Assembly (NCBI GenBank): GCA_018242665.1
Contig: JAFEBL010000002.1
Location: forward strand, 1 to 64,000
Source: Nitrospira sp.
Lineage (GTDB): Bacteria > Nitrospirota > Nitrospiria > Nitrospirales > Nitrospiraceae
Length of the DNA: 64,000 nucleotides
Direction of reading: 5' to 3'
Shown here: positions 25,444 to 33,700 of the stretch, piece after piece
Layout of the letters: each line of letters starts with the position of its first letter
How positions within the stretch are numbered: position 1 is the first letter of the stretch
The notes under the pieces: model-generated
What the model was told of the DNA's origin: nothing
The model's database searches: none
Seen by the model: the letters and a program-made list of their open reading frames with translations, nothing else
Program-made: the position numbers and the translations under genes

Positions 25444-26637
25444 TCATGCGGCCTCCAAGACAATGCGAGAAATGTGCGCCACATCCTCCTCGGTCATCGA
25501 GGCGTGGTTGGGCAGAAAAAATCCGCAATGATGGACCCGGTCCGCCACGGGAAAACTAGCTTTCCCATAGCGATTCATCCAGAACGGATGCAGGCCAAGA
25601 TTGCCGGCTGAAAAGATGCGAGTCTCCACTCCCTCGGCCACCAGCGCGCGGACGATACGTTTTCGTTGCTCCGGGCTATCGGCCAGCAATCCGAACGAAA
25701 TACTCGCGACCTTGCTGCCTTGCGGCGGTCGCTGTGTGTAAAACCGCCCCCCCAACTGCCGCAGGTACTCATCATGGTTGAACTGTCGCCGTCCCGTCAT
25801 CCAATCCAACTTCCGCAGTTGTTCGATGCCGATGAACGCGTTGAGATCAGTCGAACGCAGGTTGAAGCCTGGCTCGTAAAACACGAAGGGCGAGTGAAAG
25901 TCGTCGATCTGATACTGTTCGACCAATTCCTCGTGGCGTGTGGCCGGCAGATCTTTGCTCCATCCATGGCTGCGTAGCATGAGCAGCAGGTCTGCAAATC
26001 GCCGGTCGCCGCACGACACCATGCCGCCTTCGATCGTGGACATTTGGTGGCCGAAGTAAAAGGAAAAGCTGGCCATGTCGCCGAACGTTCCGACCTTCTT
26101 GCCTTCGTATTCGGCGCCGATGGCCGCGCAGGCGTCCTCCAGGAGATAGAAGCCGTAACGATCCTTGAGCGCCTGCAGCTCTCGCATGCGATGTGGAACG
26201 CCCAGCACCTGCACCAGCAGAACGGTCTGCGCCTGGTGCCGTTTAAGCAGGTCTTCGAGATGGTTGAGATCGAGTCCGAACGTGTCGGGATCGGCCTCGC
26301 ACATATAGGGCGTAAAACCAAACTGTATGGCCGGTGCGATCGACGTCACCCACCCGACGCTGGGAACGATGACGTTCGTATTCCGCAATAGGCCAGAACG
26401 CAGCAAGGCGTAGTACATCAGGAGATTGGCCGACGAACCGGAATTGCAATCGACCGAATGCGGACGTCCGAGCCATTCAGACCACTGCTGCTCGAACTCG
26501 ACGGTGAGCGCCCCCTTCGTCAGGCGCGGATAGGTCTTGAGCCAGTCGATCAGCCGGTCGATGTCTTGGCGGTCGATCGTGTCCTGCGCGAGGCACCATC
26601 GCAGATTCAGCTTGGCGTTCTGGGCATGCAGCGTCAT
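25444..26637 (-). CDS. DegT/DnrJ-fold PLP enzyme with His replacing the catalytic Lys (ColD/RfbH-type 3-dehydratase)
   Basis: A 397-residue fold-type I PLP enzyme of the DegT/DnrJ/EryC1/StrS family. The phosphate-binding loop is CNSGSSAN (~64-71) and the pyridine-nitrogen Asp is in LEDAC (Asp168). Where sugar aminotransferases carry the Schiff-base Lys, this protein reads SFYFGHQMSTIEGG, with His197. The same Lys-to-His change defines ColD (GDP-4-keto-6-deoxymannose 3-dehydratase) and RfbH/DdhC, which remove the 3-hydroxyl instead of adding an amino group (established knowledge). I therefore predict a 3-deoxysugar-forming dehydratase. Start at 26637 has GAAGGGA upstream. First gene of the island operon. 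Confidence 0.82.
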   Translation of the reverse strand: MTLHAQNAKLNLRWCLAQDTIDRQDIDRLIDWLKTYPRLTKGALTVEFEQQWSEWLGRPHSVDCNSGSSANLLMYYALLRSGLLRNTNVIVPSVGWVTSIAPAIQFGFTPYMCEADPDTFGLDLNHLEDLLKRHQAQTVLLVQVLGVPHRMRELQALKDRYGFYLLEDACAAIGAEYEGKKVGTFGDMASFSFYFGHQMSTIEGGMVSCGDRRFADLLLMLRSHGWSKDLPATRHEELVEQYQIDDFHSPFVFYEPGFNLRSTDLNAFIGIEQLRKLDWMTGRRQFNHDEYLRQLGGRFYTQRPPQGSKVASISFGLLADSPEQRKRIVRALVAEGVETRIFSAGNLGLHPFWMNRYGKASFPVADRVHHCGFFLPNHASMTEEDVAHISRIVLEAA

Positions 26638-26832
26638 GGTGATCGTCCCTTCTGTGTCAATCGGGGCACGGCCTCGTCGCAGGACGAGAGGTGACATCCA
26701 GGGACTAATCAAGATGCATGCCACTTCGGATCTGTGGCGGCGTGAGGGAAAACGACATGAATTGAGGGTCTGGGGAAAGAGAATGCTGGAATGGCAGGCA
26801 AAAAATTCCCAGTCGGCGGCAACCGCTGCAGT
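26638..26832. other. Intergenic region before the glycan operon
   Basis: 195 bases between the YcgR-like gene and the first glycan gene, both leftward. On the minus strand TGGCATG-CATC-TTGAT (26708-26723) resembles a sigma-54 promoter but lacks the invariant -12 GC, so I do not call a promoter. I see no T-run terminator and no clear sigma-28 element. How the operon starts is not evident. Confidence 0.4.
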
Positions 26833-27546
26833 CTAGGCGGATTCGAGGGAATGTTTCTGAAGCACGAAGGATTCGAGGGCTTTTCTGACCGATCCGCCCC
26901 ACCCGCGATATTCGATGGTTTCCTTCCCGTCGAAACGGAATTCCAGCCCAAGGTGCGTGCCGTCAGCCTGCAGTGACACGTTTCGCACGATGGCCGTCAG
27001 ATTGTTGACGTGTCCGGTCCCGACAATTTCGAATTCCAATCGCAGAAGCATGCCGGGAAAAAACTCCTGTATCGGGCGCCGCAGGCGCACGGCACATCCG
27101 GACTGACTCAGATCCGTCAGCAGCCCACCGATGCGTGGCTGCTGGGCCGATGGTCCGCCGGTGGACCCGTCGACAACCTGGATCACCACCACAGGCTCCC
27201 GAGCCAACACCCGTCCATGTTTACGCAACGGGACGGCTTCCACCTGCGAAGGAAAGGTCAGAAGCAGGAAGGGAAACGGTTCCAGCCTGGCTTCCAGGAC
27301 ATCGGCGCGATACCCGATGATCGTTCCGTGATGGATGTAGCGGAGTAGACAGGTGGCGCCGGCGACACAGGCGATCGGTTGCCCGAAATGAAACGGCCAC
27401 TCACAGATGATCCAACTGCGCTGCTTCCAGCCGAGTACCGTGGAGCCATACTGCGCGCCGCTTTCTTCTCCCACGAGGCTGAGCTGCAGGGAGAGACCGA
27501 CTTCGAGAAATGACGCGGGATGACGATGCACGAGCAGGCCGCTCAT
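26833..27546 (-). CDS. YcgR-like flagellar brake protein (YcgR N-domain plus PilZ)
   Basis: A 237-residue two-domain protein. The N-terminal beta domain (LSLQLSLVGEESGAQYGSTVLGWKQRSWIICEWP) resembles the YcgR/PilZN fold that contacts the flagellar motor. The C-terminal PilZ domain carries both c-di-GMP signatures: RKHGR (RxxxR) and DLSQSG (D/NxSxxG), 35-40 residues apart as in canonical PilZ. YcgR proteins bind c-di-GMP and slow or brake the motor. I choose ATG 27546 (MSGLLVH) because GGAG lies nine bases upstream and the predicted sigma-28 transcript would start near 27590; the longer frame to 27591 would be nearly leaderless. The HD-GYP gene faces it across a shared promoter region. Confidence 0.82.
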   Translation of the reverse strand: MSGLLVHRHPASFLEVGLSLQLSLVGEESGAQYGSTVLGWKQRSWIICEWPFHFGQPIACVAGATCLLRYIHHGTIIGYRADVLEARLEPFPFLLLTFPSQVEAVPLRKHGRVLAREPVVVIQVVDGSTGGPSAQQPRIGGLLTDLSQSGCAVRLRRPIQEFFPGMLLRLEFEIVGTGHVNNLTAIVRNVSLQADGTHLGLEFRFDGKETIEYRGWGGSVRKALESFVLQKHSLESA

Positions 27547-27596
27547 CAGGATGTTCTCCATACAGGATGCGCCACGCAGACACACCCCCATCCTCC

Positions 27597-27623
27597 CTAT
27601 CGGTCTTGTGGTTCAAAATCTGA
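27597..27623 (-). promoter_or_regulatory. Possible sigma-28 promoter of the YcgR-like gene
   Basis: On the minus strand: TCAGATTT, 11-base spacer, ACCGATAG. The -10 keeps the CCGATA core of GCCGATAA; the -35 matches TAAAGTTT at five of eight positions. Spacing is exact. Expected start near 27590. ycgR is a FliA-dependent gene in enterobacteria, which supports the call. Confidence 0.45.
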
Positions 27624-27656
27624 AGCGCTGTGATCCCGGCTGCACATGCCGTCCAG

Positions 27657-27684
27657 TAAAGGACCTACCGGCATCAACCGATAT
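27657..27684 (+). promoter_or_regulatory. Possible sigma-28 promoter of the HD-GYP/hybrid kinase operon
   Basis: On the plus strand: TAAAGGAC, 12-base spacer, ACCGATAT. The TAAAG of the -35 and the CCGATA core of the -10 match FliA promoters; the spacer is one base longer than the enteric 11, the same spacing as the flgM element in this window. The predicted transcript would start near 27691, about 65 bases before the ATG at 27757. Confidence 0.5.
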
Positions 27685-27756
27685 GGATCGTACGCAACGT
27701 CACGCACCTCTTTCGACTCGGCGGCGGCTCCGGTACGGATTCGGTTCGACTCGCAT

Positions 27757-29019
27757 ATGGACTCGACGAAACGCATTCCCATCGATCAATTGACCGTCGG
27801 CATGTTTATCACCGGCCTGGATCAACCCTGGTATCGGACGCCGTTTCTGCTCCACAAATGGCTGGTGTCCAATCCCGATGATATCGTCCAGCTCAAACGC
27901 CACGGTATTCAAGTCGTGACCATCGATACGAAGCGTGGGGTGGATGTCGGGGCCACCCCGACGCCACCCCCGGCACCTGAGTCCCAGCCCATCCAGGCCG
28001 AGTCCGCTTCCGTCCCGGCAGCGGCTGCCGATCCCGTCCCTGCCGAAGCGCCGTCCCCCGCGGCGGCCGCTGCCAGCGTGTATCAGCAGGCCATGGACGC
28101 AGTGGAACGGGTCTTTGTCGATATTGAATCCGGGCAGCCACCAAAAATCGCGGCACTGAAACCGGTCGTGCGCGATCTGCTGAAGCAGATCACCGAACAG
28201 CCGGAAGCGATGATGATTCAATTCTGTCTGGATAAGATGCGCCGCTTTGATGGAACCCTCGCCAATCACGGCATGGATGTCTGCGTGCTGACGCTGATTC
28301 TGGCCGTGGAAAACGGCTGCACCGAACCGGAGATGGAAGCGCTCGGCTTGGGCGCGCTGCTCCATGATATCGGGTTCGTTCGCCTGCCGCGGAATCTCTA
28401 TCGAAAACCCTCGCCGCTGACGGAACCGGAACAAGTGCTGATGCGGCAACATCCCCAGTTGGCGGCCACCGTGTTGTCGCAAGCCGAACGAGTACCGGAA
28501 ACCGTGACGAGGATCATTGCAGAGCATCACGAATTTCAGGACGGAACCGGATTTCCCAAAGTGGCAAAGGCCGGCACCGTCTCTCCCCTCACCCAATTGA
28601 TGGCGTTGGCGGACACCTATGATGATCTCGTGACGACCAGATACGGTCGCGCGCCGCTGCTGCCCCATGATGCCATCCGCCAGCTCTTTGTTCTGGGGGC
28701 TAAGGGGCGATACGACAAGACCATCGTGGAGGTCGCCATCAAAGTGTTGGGCGTGTATCCACTGGGGAGTCTCATCAAGCTCAACACCAACGAATGCGCC
28801 GTGGTGATCGGCCTGAACCATGAAGACCGGTTGCGGCCGAAGATCCGCATCATCAAGGGTGAGGACGGAGAGCGTCGGCAGGATCCGGTGGATATCGACC
28901 TTCAGAATCAGCCGGCCGATCAGCCGACCCGCTCAATCCTTCGCGCGTTGGATCCCGACGCCGAACATCTCGACCTGCCGCAATACCTCGACCTTGTAGC
29001 CGGAGGAACCTCCCGATGA
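27757..29019 (+). CDS. HD-GYP cyclic-di-GMP phosphodiesterase with DUF3391 N-domain
   Basis: A 420-residue protein. N-terminal DUF3391 domain ([32 protein letters not shown]), then a Pro/Ala-rich linker (~68-105), then a complete HD-GYP domain: HGMDVC, LLHDIG (His203-Asp204), HH at 257-258 and the signature loop DGTGFP at 262-267. Phe266 stands where most enzymes have the Tyr of GYP; metal ligands look intact. HD-GYP enzymes hydrolyse c-di-GMP to pGpG or GMP. Start at 27757 (MDSTKRIP) is favoured because the DUF3391 core begins there and a sigma-28 element lies upstream; a longer frame starts at 27646. Overlaps the next gene by ATGA. Confidence 0.85.
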   Translation: MDSTKRIPIDQLTVGMFITGLDQPWYRTPFLLHKWLVSNPDDIVQLKRHGIQVVTIDTKRGVDVGATPTPPPAPESQPIQAESASVPAAAADPVPAEAPSPAAAAASVYQQAMDAVERVFVDIESGQPPKIAALKPVVRDLLKQITEQPEAMMIQFCLDKMRRFDGTLANHGMDVCVLTLILAVENGCTEPEMEALGLGALLHDIGFVRLPRNLYRKPSPLTEPEQVLMRQHPQLAATVLSQAERVPETVTRIIAEHHEFQDGTGFPKVAKAGTVSPLTQLMALADTYDDLVTTRYGRAPLLPHDAIRQLFVLGAKGRYDKTIVEVAIKVLGVYPLGSLIKLNTNECAVVIGLNHEDRLRPKIRIIKGEDGERRQDPVDIDLQNQPADQPTRSILRALDPDAEHLDLPQYLDLVAGGTSR

Positions 29020-31856
29020 GCCGTGGGTCACACTCGTCGTTTCCTGAGGCGAACCACCCTGACGGACCTGACCTTCCGATCGAGGCGCTCTATCTCCTAT
29101 GGGACGCCGTGCCCCTGGGCGTGTGTTTGCTGACGGCCGACTCCCGCGTCGTGTTTGCAAACCGTGCTGCCGCTCGCCTGTTTCACCGCACACCGACAGA
29201 CTGTGTGCAGAAGACGTTGACCGATCTCCTCGGGCAAACGGTTGAGTTGAAGGCGTCGTTGCGGTCGTCGGGCGTCTGGAAGGTGCCGGAAGGAACAGGC
29301 GTCGACTTGCCGGGCGCGGCAGAAACCATCGACGCCGACGAGCCAGCCTTCGCGCTGATCGAATGGGAACAATTGCGACTCTCCGGTATCCAGGGCGTTG
29401 CCGCGCTGCTGACGCTGTGTGATGTCACTCGCGAATGCGAGTTGGAAACCGATCGTGATCGGCTGGCCACCGTCGCGGAGGAAAGCCCCTACCCCATTGT
29501 TGAAATCGACCGGAATGGCAACATTCTCTACGTGAACCCCGCCATGGTCGAAGTCCTCTGTCGATTCGGGTACGACCTTGGTGGCAAACCGGAGATTCTT
29601 CCGGACAATCTTCCCGCCCTGGTTGCCACCTGTTTGCTTGAGGGACGCACCATTCGCTCGCAGGAGGTCGTCCGCGGGGAAGCCTGTTACAGTTGGACGT
29701 TGTGCCCGGTTCCCAGCAACCAACTCGTGCGGGCCTATGGCATCGACCTCTCCGAAGTGCACGCGACCCATCGAGCCTTGAACGCCACGGCCGACCATCT
29801 ACGGGAGAGCAATCGCCAGTTGGACCAAGCGCTACAACAGGCGCAGGCTGCGGCACAGGCGAAGTCGGCGTTTTTGGCGATGATCACGCATGAGTTGCGC
29901 ACGCCGATGAACGGGGTCATCGGCATGGCCAGCCTTCTGCTCGACACCCCACTGACGGACGAGCAGCGATCGTTCACCCAGACGATCCAGCAATGCGGTG
30001 AGGCGCAACTGTCGCTCATCAATGACGTGTTGGAATGCAGCAAGATTGAAGCCGGCAAACTGGAACTCGAAAGTCTCGATTTTTCTCTGCGCACCACGGT
30101 GGAAGACGTCTTGTCACAATTCGCCGAGCGGGCCCAGCGCAAAGGACTGGAGATCACAGGCCTGGTGCATGCTTCCGTGCCGAATGCGCTCCGGGGAGAT
30201 CCGGGCCGGTTGCGGCAGGTGTTGACCAATTTCGTGGGCAACGCCGTGAAGTTCACCGAACAGGGTGAAGTCACGCTGCAGGCTTTCCTGGAACAAGAAA
30301 GTCCGGCCGGCGTGACGATTAAGTTCGAGGTCACCGATTCCGGCATCGGCATCAGTGAAGAAGTGCAAGGCAAACTTTTTCAGGCCTTCGCGCAGGCCGA
30401 TAGCTCCACCACGCGCAAGTACGGTGGAACAGGACTCGGTCTCGCGATTTCCAAGCAGTTGGTCGAATTGATGGGTGGCCAGGTTGGTGTGCGCAGTCGT
30501 CCGGGCGAGGGCGCGACCTTCTGGTGTACAGCCGTCTTTCAGAAACAGCCAGATTGTACCCCGGCCATTGTGCCGTCTGCTGATCTCACCGGTCGACGCG
30601 TCCTGATCGTTGATGACAATGAATCCAATCGAACGATCTTGCATCATCTCGTGTCTGGATGGGGCATGCAGGATAGTCAGGCTCGCAATGCGGCAGAGGC
30701 GATGGAGATGTTGACACGGGCGGCTGCGGAAGGAAAGCCATACGAGGCAGCAGTCCTGGACATGCTCATGCCAGGGAAAGACGGACTTCAACTTGCCCAA
30801 GATATGAAGGCGCATCCGCACGGCGCTGGTGTGCGTTTGGTCGTTCTCACCTCATTGATTCAACCGGGGCATGCGGAGCGGGCTCGCCGCGCCGGATTTG
30901 CTGCCTATCTGACGAAGCCGGTTCGCCATGATCAATTACAGGGCTGTCTTCGGGTCGTTTTCGGATTGCAACAGGGGCCAGGAGCCACCGGTAGCGGCCA
31001 GGGCGTGAGTCACACAGCCGCGCCGCCTCTGATCACCAGGCATACATTGGCAGAGCAATCCACGCGACCAAGAATTCTGGTGGCCGAAGACAACATGGTC
31101 AACCAGAAGCTGGCTGTCCGCATGCTGGATCGACTTGGCTATCAACCTGACGTCGTGTCCAATGGCCAGGAAGCAGTGACGGCGTTCGAACGGGGATCCT
31201 ATGCTGCGATCGTGATGGATTGTCAGATGCCCGTCGTGGACGGATACGAAGCCACCAGGCAGATCCGGCAGATGGAACAGCGACCGGATGTATCCCGGAA
31301 GCAAGCGCATATTCCCATCATTGCGTTGACCGCCAATGCTATGCCTGGCGACCGTGAGCGGTGCAAGGTCTCCGGCATGGACGACTATTTGACCAAACCG
31401 GTAAAAACCGACGATCTGGGGCTCATCCTGCAACGGTGGGCTCCCTTGGCAGCGGCTGCAGATGCTCCAGCACCTGTGCCGCGCCGGGAGACGAGCAAGA
31501 CCGATGCGCGCGTGTTTGACGCGTCCGCGATGTTAGCCAACATCGGTGGTGATACCGAACTATTCGACCAACTGATTAAGCTGTTTTTGGACCGGCATGA
31601 TCTATTGATGAAGGACATTGAAACGGCGATCGGCCAAACCGATGCGTCCGCGCTGGAACGGGCCGCTCACAGTCTCAAAGGAACCGCCGCCAATCTCTGC
31701 GCCCCAGAGGTGGTCTTGCTGGCAGGCCAGTTGGAAGCGACTGGCCGGCTGGGGACGCTGACCGAAGCCCCGTCCCTCCTCGTGCAGTTGGACCGCACGG
31801 TTCAGGAACTCGTGTCCGTCTTGTCACGCCAAGCGAGTCCTCCCCCCGCATCCTGA
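29016..31856 (+). CDS. BarA-type hybrid sensor histidine kinase (PAS-PAS-HisKA-HATPase-REC-REC-Hpt)
   Basis: A 946-residue soluble sensor with a full phosphorelay. Two PAS-like domains (~20-140 and ~145-265) are followed by a short coiled coil. The histidine kinase H-box is [21 protein letters not shown] (His292), with ATPase N-box GNAVKF and G-box [18 protein letters not shown]. First receiver: phospho-Asp582 ([12 protein letters not shown]). Second receiver: Asp735 ([12 protein letters not shown]). C-terminal Hpt has His885 ([12 protein letters not shown]). No transmembrane segment is visible, so it senses a cytoplasmic cue. It is translationally coupled to the HD-GYP enzyme, suggesting shared control. 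Relay output is unknown; its Hpt could phosphorylate a free receiver, including the one fused to FliH (speculation). Confidence 0.93.
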   Translation: MSRGSHSSFPEANHPDGPDLPIEALYLLWDAVPLGVCLLTADSRVVFANRAAARLFHRTPTDCVQKTLTDLLGQTVELKASLRSSGVWKVPEGTGVDLPGAAETIDADEPAFALIEWEQLRLSGIQGVAALLTLCDVTRECELETDRDRLATVAEESPYPIVEIDRNGNILYVNPAMVEVLCRFGYDLGGKPEILPDNLPALVATCLLEGRTIRSQEVVRGEACYSWTLCPVPSNQLVRAYGIDLSEVHATHRALNATADHLRESNRQLDQALQQAQAAAQAKSAFLAMITHELRTPMNGVIGMASLLLDTPLTDEQRSFTQTIQQCGEAQLSLINDVLECSKIEAGKLELESLDFSLRTTVEDVLSQFAERAQRKGLEITGLVHASVPNALRGDPGRLRQVLTNFVGNAVKFTEQGEVTLQAFLEQESPAGVTIKFEVTDSGIGISEEVQGKLFQAFAQADSSTTRKYGGTGLGLAISKQLVELMGGQVGVRSRPGEGATFWCTAVFQKQPDCTPAIVPSADLTGRRVLIVDDNESNRTILHHLVSGWGMQDSQARNAAEAMEMLTRAAAEGKPYEAAVLDMLMPGKDGLQLAQDMKAHPHGAGVRLVVLTSLIQPGHAERARRAGFAAYLTKPVRHDQLQGCLRVVFGLQQGPGATGSGQGVSHTAAPPLITRHTLAEQSTRPRILVAEDNMVNQKLAVRMLDRLGYQPDVVSNGQEAVTAFERGSYAAIVMDCQMPVVDGYEATRQIRQMEQRPDVSRKQAHIPIIALTANAMPGDRERCKVSGMDDYLTKPVKTDDLGLILQRWAPLAAAADAPAPVPRRETSKTDARVFDASAMLANIGGDTELFDQLIKLFLDRHDLLMKDIETAIGQTDASALERAAHSLKGTAANLCAPEVVLLAGQLEATGRLGTLTEAPSLLVQLDRTVQELVSVLSRQASPPPAS

Positions 31857-31988
31857 CGGGCTCGTGCCTTCCCTTCTATACGAACGTCCACCGGTGGTAC
31901 CGATGGCTGCCCTAGGCAAGCGGGAATGCCGGCCTGACGAATGATTGCGCGAGTGTCTGTCGGGGACTCGTCGTCCGATGAGGGGTGA

Positions 31989-32450
31989 CTATGCGGCCGT
32001 TGCAGGAGCCTGATTCTGTGCGGAGGGAGCAAACAGGGGAAACCGCGTCGGAAGATCCTCGGAGAGCACCAATTGTTTGCAGAGTCTCGTGCGATGGTTC
32101 ATGATCAACGGACCGCGCAGGTTGGCGGTCACGGCTGTGGGATCATCAGAGGGAATGGTCAGGATCGTGACGACGGAGAGCTCGTCGTCGTCGTCCTTGC
32201 TTTGAATTTCGATCAACGCATCCGTCGGAATGGTGATTTCATAGTCGGGCTTGAAGTAGCCCGGATCGAGGATGACAAAGGCAAGCTGCGGTTCCTCGAG
32301 GCATTGCAGCCATTTAAACGGCGCATCCGTATCATGGTCGAGCATGACATACTGAGTCCAATCCGGGAACCCCAGAATGCCGGAAGGAAACACCAGCAGC
32401 GTCTCGTCCTTGACCTCAAACGTCCCGAACCTGGTCGACTGACACTTCAT
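31989..32450 (-). CDS. fliW: FliW flagellar assembly factor
   Basis: FliW binds either flagellin or CsrA. Free FliW sequesters CsrA allosterically and so relieves repression of flagellin translation, coupling it to flagellin export. The 153-residue protein has the family pattern: KDETLLVFPSGILGFPDWTQYVMLDHD, FKWLQCLEEPQLAFVILDPGYFKPDYEI, VVTILTIPSDDPTAVTANLRGPLIMNHRTRLCKQLVL. Length is typical. It is the last gene of the flgM operon, just after csrA, the conserved order. The gap to the convergent hybrid kinase (31857-31988) holds only a CCACCGGTGG palindrome without a T-run. Confidence 0.95.
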   Translation of the reverse strand: MKCQSTRFGTFEVKDETLLVFPSGILGFPDWTQYVMLDHDTDAPFKWLQCLEEPQLAFVILDPGYFKPDYEITIPTDALIEIQSKDDDDELSVVTILTIPSDDPTAVTANLRGPLIMNHRTRLCKQLVLSEDLPTRFPLFAPSAQNQAPATAA

Positions 32451-32459
32451 AAATGGTTT

Positions 32460-32705
32460 TCAGCCTCCCCGGCGGCCCGTTTTATTGGACAATTGGCGGA
32501 AGGCTTCCAGAGGGATGACTCCGGGCCCCGCCGCAATGCGATTCTCGTCTTGGATCCTCGCATGCACTTCATCACGATGGACTTGCACATTGGGCGGTGC
32601 TTCGATTCCCAATCTGACCTGCCCGCCTTTGATGCCAAGCACCACAATGCGGACATCGGGACCGATGGTGACGCCCTCTCCCCGACGACGTGTTAAGACC
32701 AGCAT
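32460..32705 (-). CDS. csrA: Carbon storage regulator CsrA
   Basis: Homodimeric RNA-binding protein that recognises GGA in loops of mRNA leaders. The 81-residue sequence is canonical: MLVLTRRRGEGVTIGPDVRIVVLGIKGGQVRLGIEAPPNVQVHRDEV, with RLGIEAP and the Arg/His-Arg-Glu-Val stretch that contacts RNA, followed by a C-terminal helix extension as in FliW-regulated CsrA proteins. AAGGAAGG precedes the ATG. Probable target: fliC leader (6514-6606). Confidence 0.96.
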   Translation of the reverse strand: MLVLTRRRGEGVTIGPDVRIVVLGIKGGQVRLGIEAPPNVQVHRDEVHARIQDENRIAAGPGVIPLEAFRQLSNKTGRRGG

Positions 32706-32779
32706 ACAAGCCTTCCTTGGCGTGTGAATACGGGTACATTGGGTATATCGGTTGGGGTGAGAATGAACTTAAGTATTGA

Positions 32780-33670
32780 TTACGGCAGATAGTTGAGCAA
32801 CGAGGCGTTGAAAATTTTGCTGAATGTCTGGCTGGCGGCCTGCACCGCGACCTGCTGAAGACTCAATTGGCTGATTGCCGCGGCGAGATCGGCATCCTGG
32901 TTATCGGAAATGGCCTTGGAAATGGTCAACGTCGCCGTATCCAGCGCGTCGTGGGTGACTTGCAGCCGGTTGGCTAGCGCCCCGACTGTCCCCTGCGCAT
33001 CACTGATCTGCGCCGTCGCCAGATCAAGATTGCCGATTCCAGTTTGAATGCCTGGGCGATTGTTGCTTTCGAGCGCCGTGAGCAAATCCCGGAGCGAATC
33101 GAACATGTTCGTGGTGCCGCCGGTAAAAATGCTGCTTCCCGGAATCAGGATCTGCACGGTCTGATTTTTTCCCACCGCAATCGACTGGGTCTCCGTGTTG
33201 CCCTGATAGGTCACCGTGTCCCCGCTCGTGATGACGAAGGGACTGACATTGGTTTTTGTTCCGCCGAACACCGCCTGCCCGGCGACTTCCGTATTGCCGA
33301 GCTGCACTAACTGGCGCTGCAGTTGGCGCACCTCCTTCGCAATGCCTTGACGACCTTCGGCTGAGGTGGTGTCGCTGCTCGCTTGAATAGTCAACTCGCG
33401 AACTCGTGTAATGAGGGTTTGGACTTGCCCTAACGCCTGGTCGGCGGCATTCACCCGGGCCGTCCCGAAATCGATATTGCGATTCCATTGCGTCGTCTGG
33501 GAGAGCGCGGATTTGTCGAGGACGATCTGGCCATAGGAACTCGGATCATCTTCGGGGGTCGAGACGCGTTTTTGGCTGGAGACCTGCTCCTGCGAGGTCA
33601 GCATCTGTAACCGGGAACGTTGGAGATTGCCGAGCAGGGTGTTGTACATCTGTTGGTCGGCGACTCTCAT
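32780..33670 (-). CDS. flgL: Hook-filament junction protein FlgL (HAP3)
   Basis: FlgL sits between FlgK and the filament. The 296-residue protein shows flagellin-like ends: N-terminal RVADQQMYNTLLGNLQRSRLQMLTSQEQVSSQKRVSTPEDDPSSYGQIV and C-terminal LDTATLTISKAISDNQDADLAAAISQLSLQQVAVQAASQTFSKIFNASLLNYLP. The LQ-rich ends and the family-specific QVSSQKRVSTPEDDP are diagnostic. Normal length. It is 30 bases downstream of flgK. Confidence 0.95.
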   Translation of the reverse strand: MRVADQQMYNTLLGNLQRSRLQMLTSQEQVSSQKRVSTPEDDPSSYGQIVLDKSALSQTTQWNRNIDFGTARVNAADQALGQVQTLITRVRELTIQASSDTTSAEGRQGIAKEVRQLQRQLVQLGNTEVAGQAVFGGTKTNVSPFVITSGDTVTYQGNTETQSIAVGKNQTVQILIPGSSIFTGGTTNMFDSLRDLLTALESNNRPGIQTGIGNLDLATAQISDAQGTVGALANRLQVTHDALDTATLTISKAISDNQDADLAAAISQLSLQQVAVQAASQTFSKIFNASLLNYLP

Positions 33671-33700
33671 ACTACCTGCTCCGGGTGAAGTGAAAGACGG

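Noticed and set aside
26708-26723. Sigma-54-like element TGGCATG-CATC-TTGAT before the glycan operon
   Set aside because: Good -24 block, but -12 has GA where GC is nearly invariant; kept as a remark in the intergenic entry, not called.
27700-28821. 373-residue minus-strand open frame opposite the HD-GYP gene
   Set aside because: Antisense shadow of a well-defined HD-GYP protein; composition is His/Gly/Arg rich without motifs.
31888-31897. Palindrome CCACCGGTGG between the hybrid kinase and fliW
   Set aside because: Too short and loop-less for a terminator, no T-run on either strand; chance occurrence in GC-rich DNA is likely.
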